Source: Litchfieldia stipae
GTDB lineage: Bacteria; Bacillota; Bacilli; Bacillales; Bacillaceae_L
Length of the DNA: 64,000 nucleotides
Reading direction: 5' to 3'
NCBI RefSeq assembly: GCF_014837155.1
Contig: NZ_JACYHA010000001.1
Coordinates: 310,001-374,000 of the forward strand
The position numbers and the translations under genes are program-made. Numbering within the stretch: the first letter of the stretch is position 1; each line of letters starts with the position of its first letter. Shown one piece after another: positions 33,366 through 42,245 of this stretch. The notes under the pieces are model-generated. The model worked only from the letters and a program-made list of their open reading frames with translations. It was not told the DNA's origin and did not search any database.

Positions 33366-34568
33366 ATGGTCAAACCAAAATTATGGACGAAGGATTTCAT
33401 CCTTGTTTCAACAAGTAACTTATTTATATTTTTAACGTTTTACGCTTTACTTGTCACACTTCCTATTTATGCACTTCAAGAGATGAAAGCAAAAGCATCA
33501 GAAGCAGGGCTACTTGTCACAATATTTCTTGTTGCGGCGATCATTATTCGACCTTTTGCAGGCCAAGCAATGAAACGGTTCGGAAAACGAATCATCTTTT
33601 TTATTTCATTAGTTATCTTTTTAGGATCTTCAGTTTTATATTTCCTGCCAGATACGATTCTTACATTGCTTATCCTTCGTTTTTTCCATGGAATTGGCTT
33701 TGGAATGGCCACCACGGTTTGTGGAACCATTGTAGCAGATTTAATTCCTGATTCTAGAAGAGGAGAAGGGATGGGTTATTATATCATGTCATCTAATCTA
33801 GCGATGGTTCTTGGACCATTTCTAGGATTGACAATTATGAACCAATGGGGAGAAGGACCCATGTTTACCTTTAGCGCACTCTTTGCTCTTTGTGCATTAG
33901 CTTTCTCACTTTTTATTAAACTACCAAAAGAACAAGTGGCACAAGAGACTAAGGCAAGGTCCAAAGAGAGCTTTAATATCAAGGATTTCTTCGAATTATC
34001 AGCGGTTCGCATTTCAATTGTCGCTGCATTATTTGCCATCGTCTATTCTTCTATCCTTTCATTTGTTTCTGTCTATGCAAAGGATTTAGGATTACTATCT
34101 GTCGCGAACTTTTTCTTTGTTGTATATGCATTTGTACTACTGCTTTCACGACCATTTACAGGTAAATGGTACGATCGATTTGGAGCAAATGTTATTATTT
34201 ATCCTTGTATCGTTTGCTTTGCAATTGGCATGTTCTTATTAAGCCAAACAACGACAGCATCTCTCTTTTTAATTTCTGCTGCTCTCATTGGTCTAGGCTG
34301 GGGAACTTTATTCCCAAGCTTCCAAACCATTGCAATTGAGAAAGCTGCACCAGAACGAAGAGGATTAGCTACTGCTACCTTCCTGTCTATTTTTGACCTT
34401 GGGATTGGACTTGGTTCATTTATCATCGGGTTGGCTGCTGCAAATGTTGAGTTTAACTCACTCTATTTTTATTGCTCATTATTTGTCTTAGTTGGTATAG
34501 CTATTTATTATCTATTACATGGTAAAGGACATACAGTTACGTATAAGAAAAGCGAAGCAACTTATTAA
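33366..34568 (+). CDS. MFS multidrug-type exporter, YwoG-like
   Basis: Major facilitator protein of 400 residues with twelve membrane segments and the drug/H+ antiporter-like motif GQAMKRFGKR in loop 2-3. The start MVKPKLWTKDFILVSTSNLFIFLTFY resembles B. subtilis YwoG from memory. ATG at 33366 is used because AAAGGAGA lies 6 nt upstream. It is co-transcribed with marR. A terminator follows at 34582. Exporter function is inferred from the marR partner; substrate unknown. Confidence 0.9.
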   Translation: MVKPKLWTKDFILVSTSNLFIFLTFYALLVTLPIYALQEMKAKASEAGLLVTIFLVAAIIIRPFAGQAMKRFGKRIIFFISLVIFLGSSVLYFLPDTILTLLILRFFHGIGFGMATTVCGTIVADLIPDSRRGEGMGYYIMSSNLAMVLGPFLGLTIMNQWGEGPMFTFSALFALCALAFSLFIKLPKEQVAQETKARSKESFNIKDFFELSAVRISIVAALFAIVYSSILSFVSVYAKDLGLLSVANFFFVVYAFVLLLSRPFTGKWYDRFGANVIIYPCIVCFAIGMFLLSQTTTASLFLISAALIGLGWGTLFPSFQTIAIEKAAPERRGLATATFLSIFDLGIGLGSFIIGLAAANVEFNSLYFYCSLFVLVGIAIYYLLHGKGHTVTYKKSEATY

Positions 34569-34581
34569 ATGACTTCAACAC

Positions 34582-34621
34582 AAAAAGATGGGATGTTTTC
34601 TTCAAACACTCCATCTTTTTC
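34582..34621 (+). terminator. Terminator of the marR-MFS operon
   Basis: AAAAAGATGG/CCATCTTTTT pair around an interrupted loop, 14 nt after the MFS stop. Confidence 0.78.
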
Positions 34622-34633
34622 GTTATAAAACCC

Positions 34634-34752
34634 GCAGACTGAATACACTCCGCGTCCGGCGGGGTGTCTGGTGGGCCTCCTCGTCGCAAAAGCTCCTGCG
34701 GGGTTTCACTCCAGCCACGCATCCCGCAGGAGTCTACATGTATTCAGTCTGC
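34634..34752. repeat. MITE-core repeat (119 bp), derivative without the outer ends
   Basis: Starts GCAGACTGAATACAC and ends GTATTCAGTCTGC, the same core palindrome as in the 14392 and 52937 elements, with an inner CTCCGCGTCC and GGCCTCCTCGTC stretch. The GGCTGTTTT ends are missing. It sits right after the marR-MFS terminator. A reading frame across it is not a real gene. Confidence 0.75.
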
Positions 34753-34790
34753 TCAGATCTAATTCTTTTAATATATAGTGGTCATTAACA

Positions 34791-35702
34791 TTATGCAGCT
34801 TTTATAATTGTGTTGTCTTTCTTTTCTAGCCCAATCCAAATGAGGCCAAGTATAATAATAACCGCTCCAATAATTTGAGTAATCATGATTTTTTCATCAA
34901 AGAATAATGCACCTGCTGCGGCTGCAGCAGCTGGGACAAAATATCGATAAAAATTTGATTTTGCAGCACCTACTTTTTTCATCGAAGCATTCCAAATCAC
35001 AAAAGAAGCAACCGTACAAAGAATAACATTATAACCAATCGCACTCCAAACAGTTAACGAGAGATCACTCCACACGATCCCCTGCCAACCTGTTAAAGTA
35101 AGCGGAAATAAGAATATACTCCCGAATAATACATACCAGCTCGTCACTCGCATCGGTGAATATTTCTTCATTAGAGGCATACAGGCTAAATTAAACAACG
35201 CACCTATTAAACTAATAGATAGGGCAAGTAGGTTTCCAAGCATATATTGAGATCCTAGCTCAAAGCCTTCCTCCCCTCCTAAAATAATCAAAGAAACCCC
35301 AATTAGTGCAATAAATCCTCCAGTCGCTACTCTTACTGTGAATTTCTCTTTGATAAATAAAGGTGCAAAGAGAGCCGCGAAAATTGGCCATGGTGCAACA
35401 TTTAATAAAGAAGCATTAGCAAGAGTAGTATATTTAATAGAATACATCACAAGAATCTCTAAGAGTGTGACTCCAAAAAAACCAATGACGGCTAATTTAA
35501 CTAAATCCCGCTTATGGACCTTTATAGTACCTTCTGTCATCTTAAGAATTCCAAAAAGAATCGGTAATGCTAAACCAAACCGTAAAAACACAAATACCTC
35601 TGGCGTAAATACATCCATCCCAAAGCGAGAAATCCCAAAATTCGCTCCCCAGATCACTGATACAAAAATAAGGCCTATATAATACTTAACATTAGATCCC
35701 AT
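34791..35702 (-). CDS. EamA family (DMT superfamily) transporter
   Basis: Ten-segment membrane protein of 303 residues with two EamA repeats (about residues 10-135 and 155-290). The first repeat begins IGLIFVSVIWGANFGISRFGMDVFTPEVFVFLRFGLALP. ATG at 35702 is chosen for AAAAGGAGAT; an earlier in-frame ATG has no site. It probably exports small metabolites, but the substrate is unknown. Standing alone; no operator was recognised in the 240-nt gap to the next gene. Confidence 0.9.
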   Translation of the reverse strand: MGSNVKYYIGLIFVSVIWGANFGISRFGMDVFTPEVFVFLRFGLALPILFGILKMTEGTIKVHKRDLVKLAVIGFFGVTLLEILVMYSIKYTTLANASLLNVAPWPIFAALFAPLFIKEKFTVRVATGGFIALIGVSLIILGGEEGFELGSQYMLGNLLALSISLIGALFNLACMPLMKKYSPMRVTSWYVLFGSIFLFPLTLTGWQGIVWSDLSLTVWSAIGYNVILCTVASFVIWNASMKKVGAAKSNFYRYFVPAAAAAAGALFFDEKIMITQIIGAVIIILGLIWIGLEKKDNTIIKAA

Positions 35703-35940
35703 ATTATCTCCTTTTTGTTTCATGTTAGCCTCTAACACTTCTTACTTTTAAACGTTTTCAACATACGCTTCAAAAATTAAGATATGTATATTTTACCTAT
35801 AAGGACTTTAATAGGATAGTGAATATTTTAAGTATTTGTCAGAACTAGCTAAAGAACGACAAAAAAAGAATGAAACTGATGAAGGAATCGACACGGTCAA
35901 TCTATAATATCTTTACTAAGTAACTAAACAAAGGAATAGG

Positions 35941-36258
35941 GTGATAGGATTGTCAAAATTATTAACGAAATTAATTTTAAGGGACTTTGATATTACCATT
36001 TTTCAAACTCCTTCGTTTAAGCAAAGAAAAGGGTATAGACCCATCTATCGAATGACACTAAAAGGTGAATCTCATGAAGATTGTTTACAATCAGTCTTCA
36101 GTACATTCAATGTCCCAGATCGCATGCCCTCAGATTTTAATGGCAGATTTATTACTACTGGAGATATTGTCTATATTGACGAGGGGTTAAGAGGGCAGAA
36201 CTATTATCAATTATTACCTGGTGGTTGGAAATTAATAAACCGAATTCATATTAGGTAA
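35941..36258 (+). CDS. YodL-like protein
   Basis: A 105-residue (or 102-residue) cytoplasmic protein. The segment TGDIVYIDEGLRGQNYYQLLPGGWKLINRIHIR at the C-terminus and DITIFQTPSFKQRKGYRPIYRMTLKG near residue 17 recall B. subtilis YodL, a protein reported to affect MreB-dependent cell shape; this is from memory. Two starts are possible: GTG at 35941 or TTG at 35950, the latter preceded by GGGTGAT. A strong terminator follows. Not in an obvious operon. Confidence 0.75.
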   Translation: MIGLSKLLTKLILRDFDITIFQTPSFKQRKGYRPIYRMTLKGESHEDCLQSVFSTFNVPDRMPSDFNGRFITTGDIVYIDEGLRGQNYYQLLPGGWKLINRIHIR

Positions 36259-36268
36259 GACTCATCAA

Positions 36269-36300
36269 AGAAAGAGGCAAATATGCTTGCCTCTTTTTCT
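36269..36300. terminator. Bidirectional terminator between yodL-like and RDD genes
   Basis: AGAAAGAGGCAA/TTGCCTCTTTTTCT with a 6-nt loop. Confidence 0.88.
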
Positions 36301-37103
36301 TATAGTTCAAACTCCCACTCTTCCTTCAGATACAAATAGAGTGCCAGCAGGATATTTTCAAGTTCAACATCCTTCCTTCCGTCTATCTCTAATCCAATTT
36401 TCGGAAACATGATGTCTGCAACCTGTTTTGTTAATTGTTTTCTGTCAAAAGGAGCCAATTGCAGCATCCGATGACAATATGTATTAACTAGATTCCATTC
36501 TTTTGCACTTAAGCTTTTTATCACCCAGTCCTCTAAGAGCAAACTATCTTTAGACAATCCTCTTAATTCGATTTCTTTTTCAAGTGGTGTTCTCTTTCTT
36601 TTCTGTTTTTCCTTACGCTCATGAACAACAATAGTACCAGCTACCAGATCTCCAATTCGTTTATGCTTTGAGTGAAAGAAAATCATCAGCATACCAAGTA
36701 AATGTCCAGTTGGTAGAGAATCTACTATTCTCAAAAAATTGCGGATAAAGCTTGAGAGCAAAGTAATACTATGACCATTTTCTTGAATCACCCGGATTCC
36801 AATCATCTTCTTACCAGGTGTTCTTCCCCCATAGAAATACTCAAATGCAAAGTAATATCCCCAATTAAGAAGAAACACAAGAATGATGGCAATAGCAATT
36901 GAGCCAGAAGAAATATCTCCCAGAAAAAAAAGACTTTCTTGGCTTAAAAAAACAAAAAACAGGAGGACAACGATTAATAGATTCACAATGAATAAGATAA
37001 GCTGGTCAATTATAAATGCTGACGCTCTACTCCCTAACCCAGCTGATTGGAATTGAATCGATACATATTCTGGTGTTTTAATATCTATTTTTTCTTGATC
37101 CAT
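36300..37103 (-). CDS. RDD family membrane protein
   Basis: A 267-residue protein: residues 17-150 form an RDD domain with three or four membrane segments (SRASAFIIDQLILF, GRTPGKKMIGIRVIQENG, FLRIVDSLPTGHLLGM), and residues 165-267 form a soluble tail. The family role is uncertain; some members are Na+/H+ antiporters. It starts at an ATG with GAGGTAAT and is divergent from the SpoIIM-like gene. In many genomes it sits in one operon with SpoIIM-like, DUF58 and MoxR genes. Function with them unknown. Confidence 0.93.
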   Translation of the reverse strand: MDQEKIDIKTPEYVSIQFQSAGLGSRASAFIIDQLILFIVNLLIVVLLFFVFLSQESLFFLGDISSGSIAIAIILVFLLNWGYYFAFEYFYGGRTPGKKMIGIRVIQENGHSITLLSSFIRNFLRIVDSLPTGHLLGMLMIFFHSKHKRIGDLVAGTIVVHERKEKQKRKRTPLEKEIELRGLSKDSLLLEDWVIKSLSAKEWNLVNTYCHRMLQLAPFDRKQLTKQVADIMFPKIGLEIDGRKDVELENILLALYLYLKEEWEFEL

Positions 37104-37224
37104 AAAAAAATTACCTCATTTCACATTGATTGTTCTAGAGTTGTTTCTATTTTCATCTAAAATAATTATAATCATAGTAGAGGATACTTTTTCCAGTAAA
37201 TAATTATGAGACGAAGGTGATTAC

Positions 37225-38202
37225 ATGAATATCAAACAATTTGTTAAACAACACCGAGAAGAATGGAAACAACTAGAACAACTAATCACGTCATTACATA
37301 AAAACCGCAGACATTTAAAGGAAGCAGATATTGATAACTTCCACAGGTATTACCAAAAAGCTGCACAGCATCTTTCTTACAGTCAAACATATTACCCCAA
37401 TGATGATGTCACTTCATACTTAAATGGACTAGTTTCTAAGTCTCATAATCTATTATATAAAGACCAAATGTCTAGCCTTAAACAAATTCGTCACTTTTTT
37501 AGTACGACCTTTATCCGTTTGTTTCTGGAACAATGGAAATTTATTTTGGTTGCCATGCTTCTTTTTGCAATTGGTGGCATCGGTAGTTTTATAGCAGTAA
37601 AAGCAGACCCTCTTCATTTATATTCGATATTGCCAAGTAATATTGCTCAAGGTGTTGATCCCGAACAGCTTGGTTCTAGTGATGGGGCAGTTAACTCTCC
37701 CCTTATGTCTGCGAGTATTATGACAAATAATATTCAAGTGGCGATTTTAGCCTTTGCTGGCGGTGTCACATTTGGATTATTAACTGTCTACATATTAATC
37801 TACAACGGAATCATTATTGGTGCTCTTGCAGCCTTATTCTGGCATTACGGAAAAACGTATGAGTTTTGGGCATATATCGTCCCACATGGAATGATTGAGC
37901 TGACTGCCATCTTCATCGCGGGTGGGGCAGGGTTACTTATGGGTTATAAATTATTTGTTCCAGGACTATATTCAAGAGGATATCAGTTAAAATATCAAGC
38001 AAAAAGATCAGTGCAGCTATTATTAGGGACCATTCCATTATTCATTATTGCAGGAGTGATTGAAGGCTTTATCACTCCTGCTGCCATCTCACTTGAAGCT
38101 AAATATATTATCGCTTTATTAACTGTGATTGGCTTAATTTTATACATTATGATTGGCAAGCTTGTTTTTATGAGAAAGACTATAATATACCACGGTTCAT
38201 AA
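37225..38202 (+). CDS. SpoIIM family membrane protein (stage II sporulation protein M-like)
   Basis: A 325-residue protein of the DUF95/SpoIIM family. Residues 1-90 are cytoplasmic and helical, then five or six membrane segments start near 105. The family motif NNIQVAILAFAGGVTFGLLTVYILIYNGIIIG lies near residue 172-203, and VPHGMIELTAIFIAGGAGLLMGYKL near 220-245. It is longer than true SpoIIM of B. subtilis (about 215), so it is the type found in RDD/MoxR clusters, not the engulfment protein. It is on the plus strand and its end overlaps the end of the DUF58 gene by 23 nt. Confidence 0.9.
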   Translation: MNIKQFVKQHREEWKQLEQLITSLHKNRRHLKEADIDNFHRYYQKAAQHLSYSQTYYPNDDVTSYLNGLVSKSHNLLYKDQMSSLKQIRHFFSTTFIRLFLEQWKFILVAMLLFAIGGIGSFIAVKADPLHLYSILPSNIAQGVDPEQLGSSDGAVNSPLMSASIMTNNIQVAILAFAGGVTFGLLTVYILIYNGIIIGALAALFWHYGKTYEFWAYIVPHGMIELTAIFIAGGAGLLMGYKLFVPGLYSRGYQLKYQAKRSVQLLLGTIPLFIIAGVIEGFITPAAISLEAKYIIALLTVIGLILYIMIGKLVFMRKTIIYHGS

Positions 38203-39538
38203 TTTGGATATAGGAAGAGACAGCTGTAACTGCAAGATTCTCTTCCTCTGCCTCCACCATTTGGAGACCTTGTTGTTCCCATTTGCGTTTTTCTCGTTTT
38301 TTGTAAATCATTTGCTTTTGTGCCATGCTTTTGATCATCGCTGAATGTATTGATGCTGGCTCCTCCTGTATTCTTCTAACCAAAGCCTCGTCCTCAACAC
38401 CAATCATTAGAAATAAATGCCTTTGTCTTAACCGCTTTAGATACAAGAGTGCACTTTCTTCATGAAGAAATGTCCGAACATCACTAAATAACAAGATCAA
38501 GCTACGCTTCTTTTGGACCGTTTGTAAATATTGAAGGACTTCCCCATAGTTTGATTCTGCAGCGTCCACTTCTAGATTGTAAATTGCATACAAAATCCTC
38601 TGTAGATGAGCCATACCTTTTGCTGGAGGAACATATATTTTTACATTTTTTGAAAATGCCAATACCGCCACATAATCTCCTTTTTGAAGAGCAGCAGCCG
38701 TGACCGTAATAGCAGCCTCCAACGCTTTTTCTAATCGGTTTCCTGCTGATAGCTCAGCCCCCATCATTCTTCCACAATCTATTAGAATCGTAATATACTT
38801 CCCATGCTCTGGCTCAAATTCATTCGTCATGACTTCATGTAATTTAGCGGTTTGGCGCCAGTTAATTTTTCGTGGATCATCGCCTACTACATAGTTTCTT
38901 ATTTTTGAGAATTCACCAGTACCTTGCTGAAACTTTCGAATCTTTACTCCTTCGTACATTAAAAAACGTTGAGCATTCTCTAAATATCGCTTCGTTTCAC
39001 TCAAATTCGGTATAACCTTTATTTTATTCTCTAGTTGTTCAGTCGCTTGCTTTTCCCATAAGCCAAAAATGCTCTGATAACGAACATATACTTTTTTAAC
39101 TTGATATTCCCCTCTTATCGGCGCAGTCGTTTCATATAAGAGAATAGCCTTTGATTCCTTCCCAATCATACCCTTTAATGGAAAAGGACGAAGAAACGAT
39201 TGAGGAATTCCATCAATCAAGCGATAGGTGATTGGATATTTAGATTTATTTGTGATTTCAAGCTTCACTTGATACTGGATTCCTCTCTCCATTTCATCTG
39301 GAATTACTCGTTTCAATGACAGTTGATTTTTCCTAGGTAAGAATAGAAAGTCAATTAACGTGATTGTAAGAAATCCTATGTTTGCAAGGATGACAACGAC
39401 CCACGATATTCCCGCACTCATGAATATCGCTAAACCAATTGAAAAGATACAAAAGGATAGACATAATTTTGTCGTTGGCAGAAATCCTCTATCTAGGAAC
39501 AGGAATCGATCCAACAAGCTCTTCAATGATCTGGTCAA
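38180..39538 (-). CDS. DUF58 domain protein (vWA-like, YeaD type)
   Basis: A 452-residue membrane-linked protein. Two membrane segments lie near residues 25-70, then a beta domain, then the DUF58 motif VVGDDPRKINWRQTAKLHEVMTNEFEPEHG near 220-250. ILIDCGRMMG and VLAFSK near 258-295 suggest a vWA-like fold. It works, as a family, with MoxR ATPases in protein assembly or metal insertion. The start is unclear: TTG at 39538 overlaps the moxR gene by 50 nt; a later TTG is possible. Cotranscribed with moxR upstream. Confidence 0.9.
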   Translation of the reverse strand: MTRSLKSLLDRFLFLDRGFLPTTKLCLSFCIFSIGLAIFMSAGISWVVVILANIGFLTITLIDFLFLPRKNQLSLKRVIPDEMERGIQYQVKLEITNKSKYPITYRLIDGIPQSFLRPFPLKGMIGKESKAILLYETTAPIRGEYQVKKVYVRYQSIFGLWEKQATEQLENKIKVIPNLSETKRYLENAQRFLMYEGVKIRKFQQGTGEFSKIRNYVVGDDPRKINWRQTAKLHEVMTNEFEPEHGKYITILIDCGRMMGAELSAGNRLEKALEAAITVTAAALQKGDYVAVLAFSKNVKIYVPPAKGMAHLQRILYAIYNLEVDAAESNYGEVLQYLQTVQKKRSLILLFSDVRTFLHEESALLYLKRLRQRHLFLMIGVEDEALVRRIQEEPASIHSAMIKSMAQKQMIYKKREKRKWEQQGLQMVEAEEENLAVTAVSSYIQIMNRGIL

Positions 39539-40418
39539 CCGTCACTCCCTCCAATTCTACATGTGGCGATAACTGAATTCGGTGCCTTAATGCTGGACGA
39601 GCAACTACTTTCACGTCATCTGGGGTAACATAGTCTCTTCCAGCTAAATAAGCCCAAGACCTACCTGCTTTTCCTATTGAAATGGCCGCTCTTGTACTCG
39701 CTCCATATCGGATGGATTCAGTCTCTCTCGTTTTTCTTACGATTTTCATAATATAATCTAGAACACTATCACTTATTGTAACATCCTCTATTTCTCGTCT
39801 CATTGAAAGGAAGCTTGTTAAATTGAGAGCTGGTGCTTCAGGTTGATGATTAACTTGTTGTTCCATTACATGCTTCAGTACCTTTGTTTCATCCTCCACC
39901 GAAGGAAAATCAATCATTAACTTAAACATGAAACGATCCTGCTGAGCCTCAGGTAGTGGATAAGTTCCCTCAAACTCAATTGGATTTTGTGTTGCAACGA
40001 CGAAGAAAACATCAGAAAGAGGATATGTTTCCCCTTGTATGGTCACCTGTTGTTCAGCCATTGCTTCAAGTAGAGCAGCCTGTGTTTTGGCAGGAGTCCG
40101 ATTAATTTCATCTGCTAACAAGATGTTCGTGAATATTGGTCCTTTTAATGTTTGGAAGGTGCTATCCTTCATATTGTAAATAGTACTTCCTGTAATATCA
40201 CTTGGGAGTAAATCAGGTGTGAACTGGATTCGACTGAACTCTCCTTGAAGAAGATTTGCTAGCGTACGTACCATTTGCGTCTTTCCTGTACCTGGAACAC
40301 CCTCAAGTAAAACATGTCCACCCGATAGAATAGCTGTCATTAACAGCTTTACATTTGTTTGCTGACCGATACTTTCATGTTCATATGTCTCTAGTAATCT
40401 TGCTATATCTTTGTTCAT
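39489..40418 (-). CDS. MoxR family AAA+ ATPase
   Basis: Chaperone-like ATPase of 309 residues. Walker A is GVPGTGKTQMV near 37-47, Walker B is LLADEINRTPAKTQAALLEAMAE near 98-120, sensor 1 is VATQNPIEFEGTYPLPEAQQDRFMF near 142-166, and the C-terminal lid has ASTRAAISIGKAGRSWA. ATG at 40418 with GGAGG 6 nt ahead. It overlaps the DUF4350 gene upstream by 38 nt and the DUF58 gene downstream, so the three are translationally linked. Expected to remodel or activate proteins with a vWA domain. Confidence 0.95.
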   Translation of the reverse strand: MNKDIARLLETYEHESIGQQTNVKLLMTAILSGGHVLLEGVPGTGKTQMVRTLANLLQGEFSRIQFTPDLLPSDITGSTIYNMKDSTFQTLKGPIFTNILLADEINRTPAKTQAALLEAMAEQQVTIQGETYPLSDVFFVVATQNPIEFEGTYPLPEAQQDRFMFKLMIDFPSVEDETKVLKHVMEQQVNHQPEAPALNLTSFLSMRREIEDVTISDSVLDYIMKIVRKTRETESIRYGASTRAAISIGKAGRSWAYLAGRDYVTPDDVKVVARPALRHRIQLSPHVELEGVTVDQIIEELVGSIPVPR

Positions 40419-41571
40419 TGTCAACCTCCAGCTCTTTCCTTAATTGATCGATTTTCTTTGTCCACAAAAGATATTCTTGTTTTCTAAGTTTCGCTTTTTG
40501 TAATATCTCGGTCATCCCCTTTAAAAGCGAACTCACTTCTTGTGGGGATATATGCTTTACTCTTCTAGCAATTGTTTCTTCACAATCAATCCAATCCTTA
40601 TTATATGGAACGCCCCACTTCTCTTGTAAAAGAAGCTTACAGTAATCGGCTTGAATGGTTAAAGCTTCCTTATACATTCGTCCTCTTGAATACCAGACAG
40701 CTAACGCCTTCAATCCTTCATCACTAAAGCGTACAGATTCCTCTCTTACGACATGGATATATCCGAAACGCTTGCCCAAAGCCCAAAGCCACAGAACTAT
40801 TAATAGTATTGCTTGTAACATTAATACAAGAAACCATGAGGGATAAATGGTGAATACGGTTGAACGATTATGCTTCTCATGAACGTATTCATCAAACAAT
40901 AAAGTTTGCTCGATTCCTGCTTCATATAAGATTGAAAAGACGATATCTAGATGATCAAGCTCGGTAACGGATTCATTGGTTAATAACTCTGGAGTCACAA
41001 CACTAATCAAATTCCCCTTACCTATTTCTTGCTTCAATGCAATCGGCCCAACTTCATCTGACAGGAGCACGTCTTCACCATTTTCTGGTATCAACCTAAC
41101 AAAACTGTTGAAAATTGCTCGATATTGATTTTCCTCAGCGTCAAAAACGGATATATATTCTCCTTGATCAACCGGTTCAACCTGAAATGTACTGAGATCA
41201 AACATTCCATGTGGATTTGTTTTGAACAGAATCAATGTATTGCCTCGTTCAATGAACGAGAGATAAGCTTCCATTTCCTCTGTGTCTGGAACAAATAGTG
41301 GCTCAACCATCATCAGAACTTTCAGATCATCATCACGACTTAGTAGTTCAGGAGAATGTGACCATCTATCTACTCTATCCACCTCTGACTCTAGATATGT
41401 ATACAAAGCTTTCACACCCGATGGAGCAGGAGATTGAGACACGTAATCCAGATAATTCTTTGGTTTTTGTAAAAGAAGTACATAACTAATACTGATAAAA
41501 ATAACTAGTAGAGCCACTAGCCAAATCCATGTACTTCTCCTAGAAGTTGAGATCTTCACTGACGTGTTCAT
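40381..41571 (-). CDS. DUF4350 domain membrane protein
   Basis: A 396-residue protein with one N-terminal membrane segment (residues 14-34), an extracellular DUF4350 domain (about 40-235: YLDYVSQSPAPSGVKALYTYLES) and a second membrane segment near 245-265 (SWFLVLMLQAILLIVLWLW). A cytoplasmic tail follows. The ATGA overlap with the upstream DUF4129 gene (4 nt) and the overlap with moxR show one operon. Function unknown; it probably shares the unknown substrate of the MoxR system. Confidence 0.88.
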   Translation of the reverse strand: MNTSVKISTSRRSTWIWLVALLVIFISISYVLLLQKPKNYLDYVSQSPAPSGVKALYTYLESEVDRVDRWSHSPELLSRDDDLKVLMMVEPLFVPDTEEMEAYLSFIERGNTLILFKTNPHGMFDLSTFQVEPVDQGEYISVFDAEENQYRAIFNSFVRLIPENGEDVLLSDEVGPIALKQEIGKGNLISVVTPELLTNESVTELDHLDIVFSILYEAGIEQTLLFDEYVHEKHNRSTVFTIYPSWFLVLMLQAILLIVLWLWALGKRFGYIHVVREESVRFSDEGLKALAVWYSRGRMYKEALTIQADYCKLLLQEKWGVPYNKDWIDCEETIARRVKHISPQEVSSLLKGMTEILQKAKLRKQEYLLWTKKIDQLRKELEVDNEQRYSKITRDI

Positions 41572-42230
41572 TCCTCCTTTTCCCTCAATCCTACTGTCTT
41601 AAGTTCTTCCTCATTTTTCTCAATTAAAGTTACCACTTCGTCATGGTAAGTCATAAATTCCTGCTGTGAAATGTCTCTTTCACCATAAGCTACCTCATCA
41701 AATAATAGAGCAAGTTGATCGAATTTAGTTGCCTTAAACTGGTCAATCCTTCTTAATTCCTCATAATAATCCCAATTGGTTTTCCAAATTTTCGCAACCA
41801 ACCACTCTTTTTCATGGAAATATAAGAGAAGGGCTAAGAACATGTGACGAGTCGCTAAATTGTATTCTTCTGCGTTCTCTTGATTCTTTGCCTCATTCAT
41901 ATGCTGTACATATGACCAATTCATCTCATTCATAGATTGAATTGGATTCATCGGTGTACCTTCTCTGCGATATCTACTACGAATAGCGCTAACAGCAAAA
42001 ATCAGTAATCCGACTAGAATGATAAAAATGATAATTGTGAGAATCACAGTAGCTAGTTTACTAGTTGGTTCAATAGATGGAAACATATTGGATAATAGCT
42101 CAGCAAACCAATCTCTAACTTTATCCCATAAGGTTTCGAAGAGACCCTTTGGTGGATTCTGATACATCTGATATTCCTTCGTATCTAATATCTGTTCGAT
42201 TTCTGATTTTGCTTTTTCTGAATTTAGCAT
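41568..42230 (-). CDS. DUF4129 domain protein
   Basis: A 220-residue protein. One membrane segment lies near residue 58-80 (LATVILTIIIFIILVGLLIFAV), and the DUF4129 domain is in the C-terminal half (NLATRHMFLALLLYFHEKEWL ... ERDISQQEFMTYHDEV). In other clusters this domain is fused to a transglutaminase; here it stands alone. The ribosome site is AGGTGAAG. It begins 15 nt after the upstream membrane protein gene and overlaps the DUF4350 gene by 4 nt. Confidence 0.87.
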   Translation of the reverse strand: MLNSEKAKSEIEQILDTKEYQMYQNPPKGLFETLWDKVRDWFAELLSNMFPSIEPTSKLATVILTIIIFIILVGLLIFAVSAIRSRYRREGTPMNPIQSMNEMNWSYVQHMNEAKNQENAEEYNLATRHMFLALLLYFHEKEWLVAKIWKTNWDYYEELRRIDQFKATKFDQLALLFDEVAYGERDISQQEFMTYHDEVVTLIEKNEEELKTVGLREKEE

Positions 42231-42245
42231 CTATCTTCACCTAAC

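Noticed and set aside
34588-34788. A 66-codon frame across the repeat at 34634
   Set aside because: It lies in a palindromic repeat that gives open frames by composition alone; no ribosome site.
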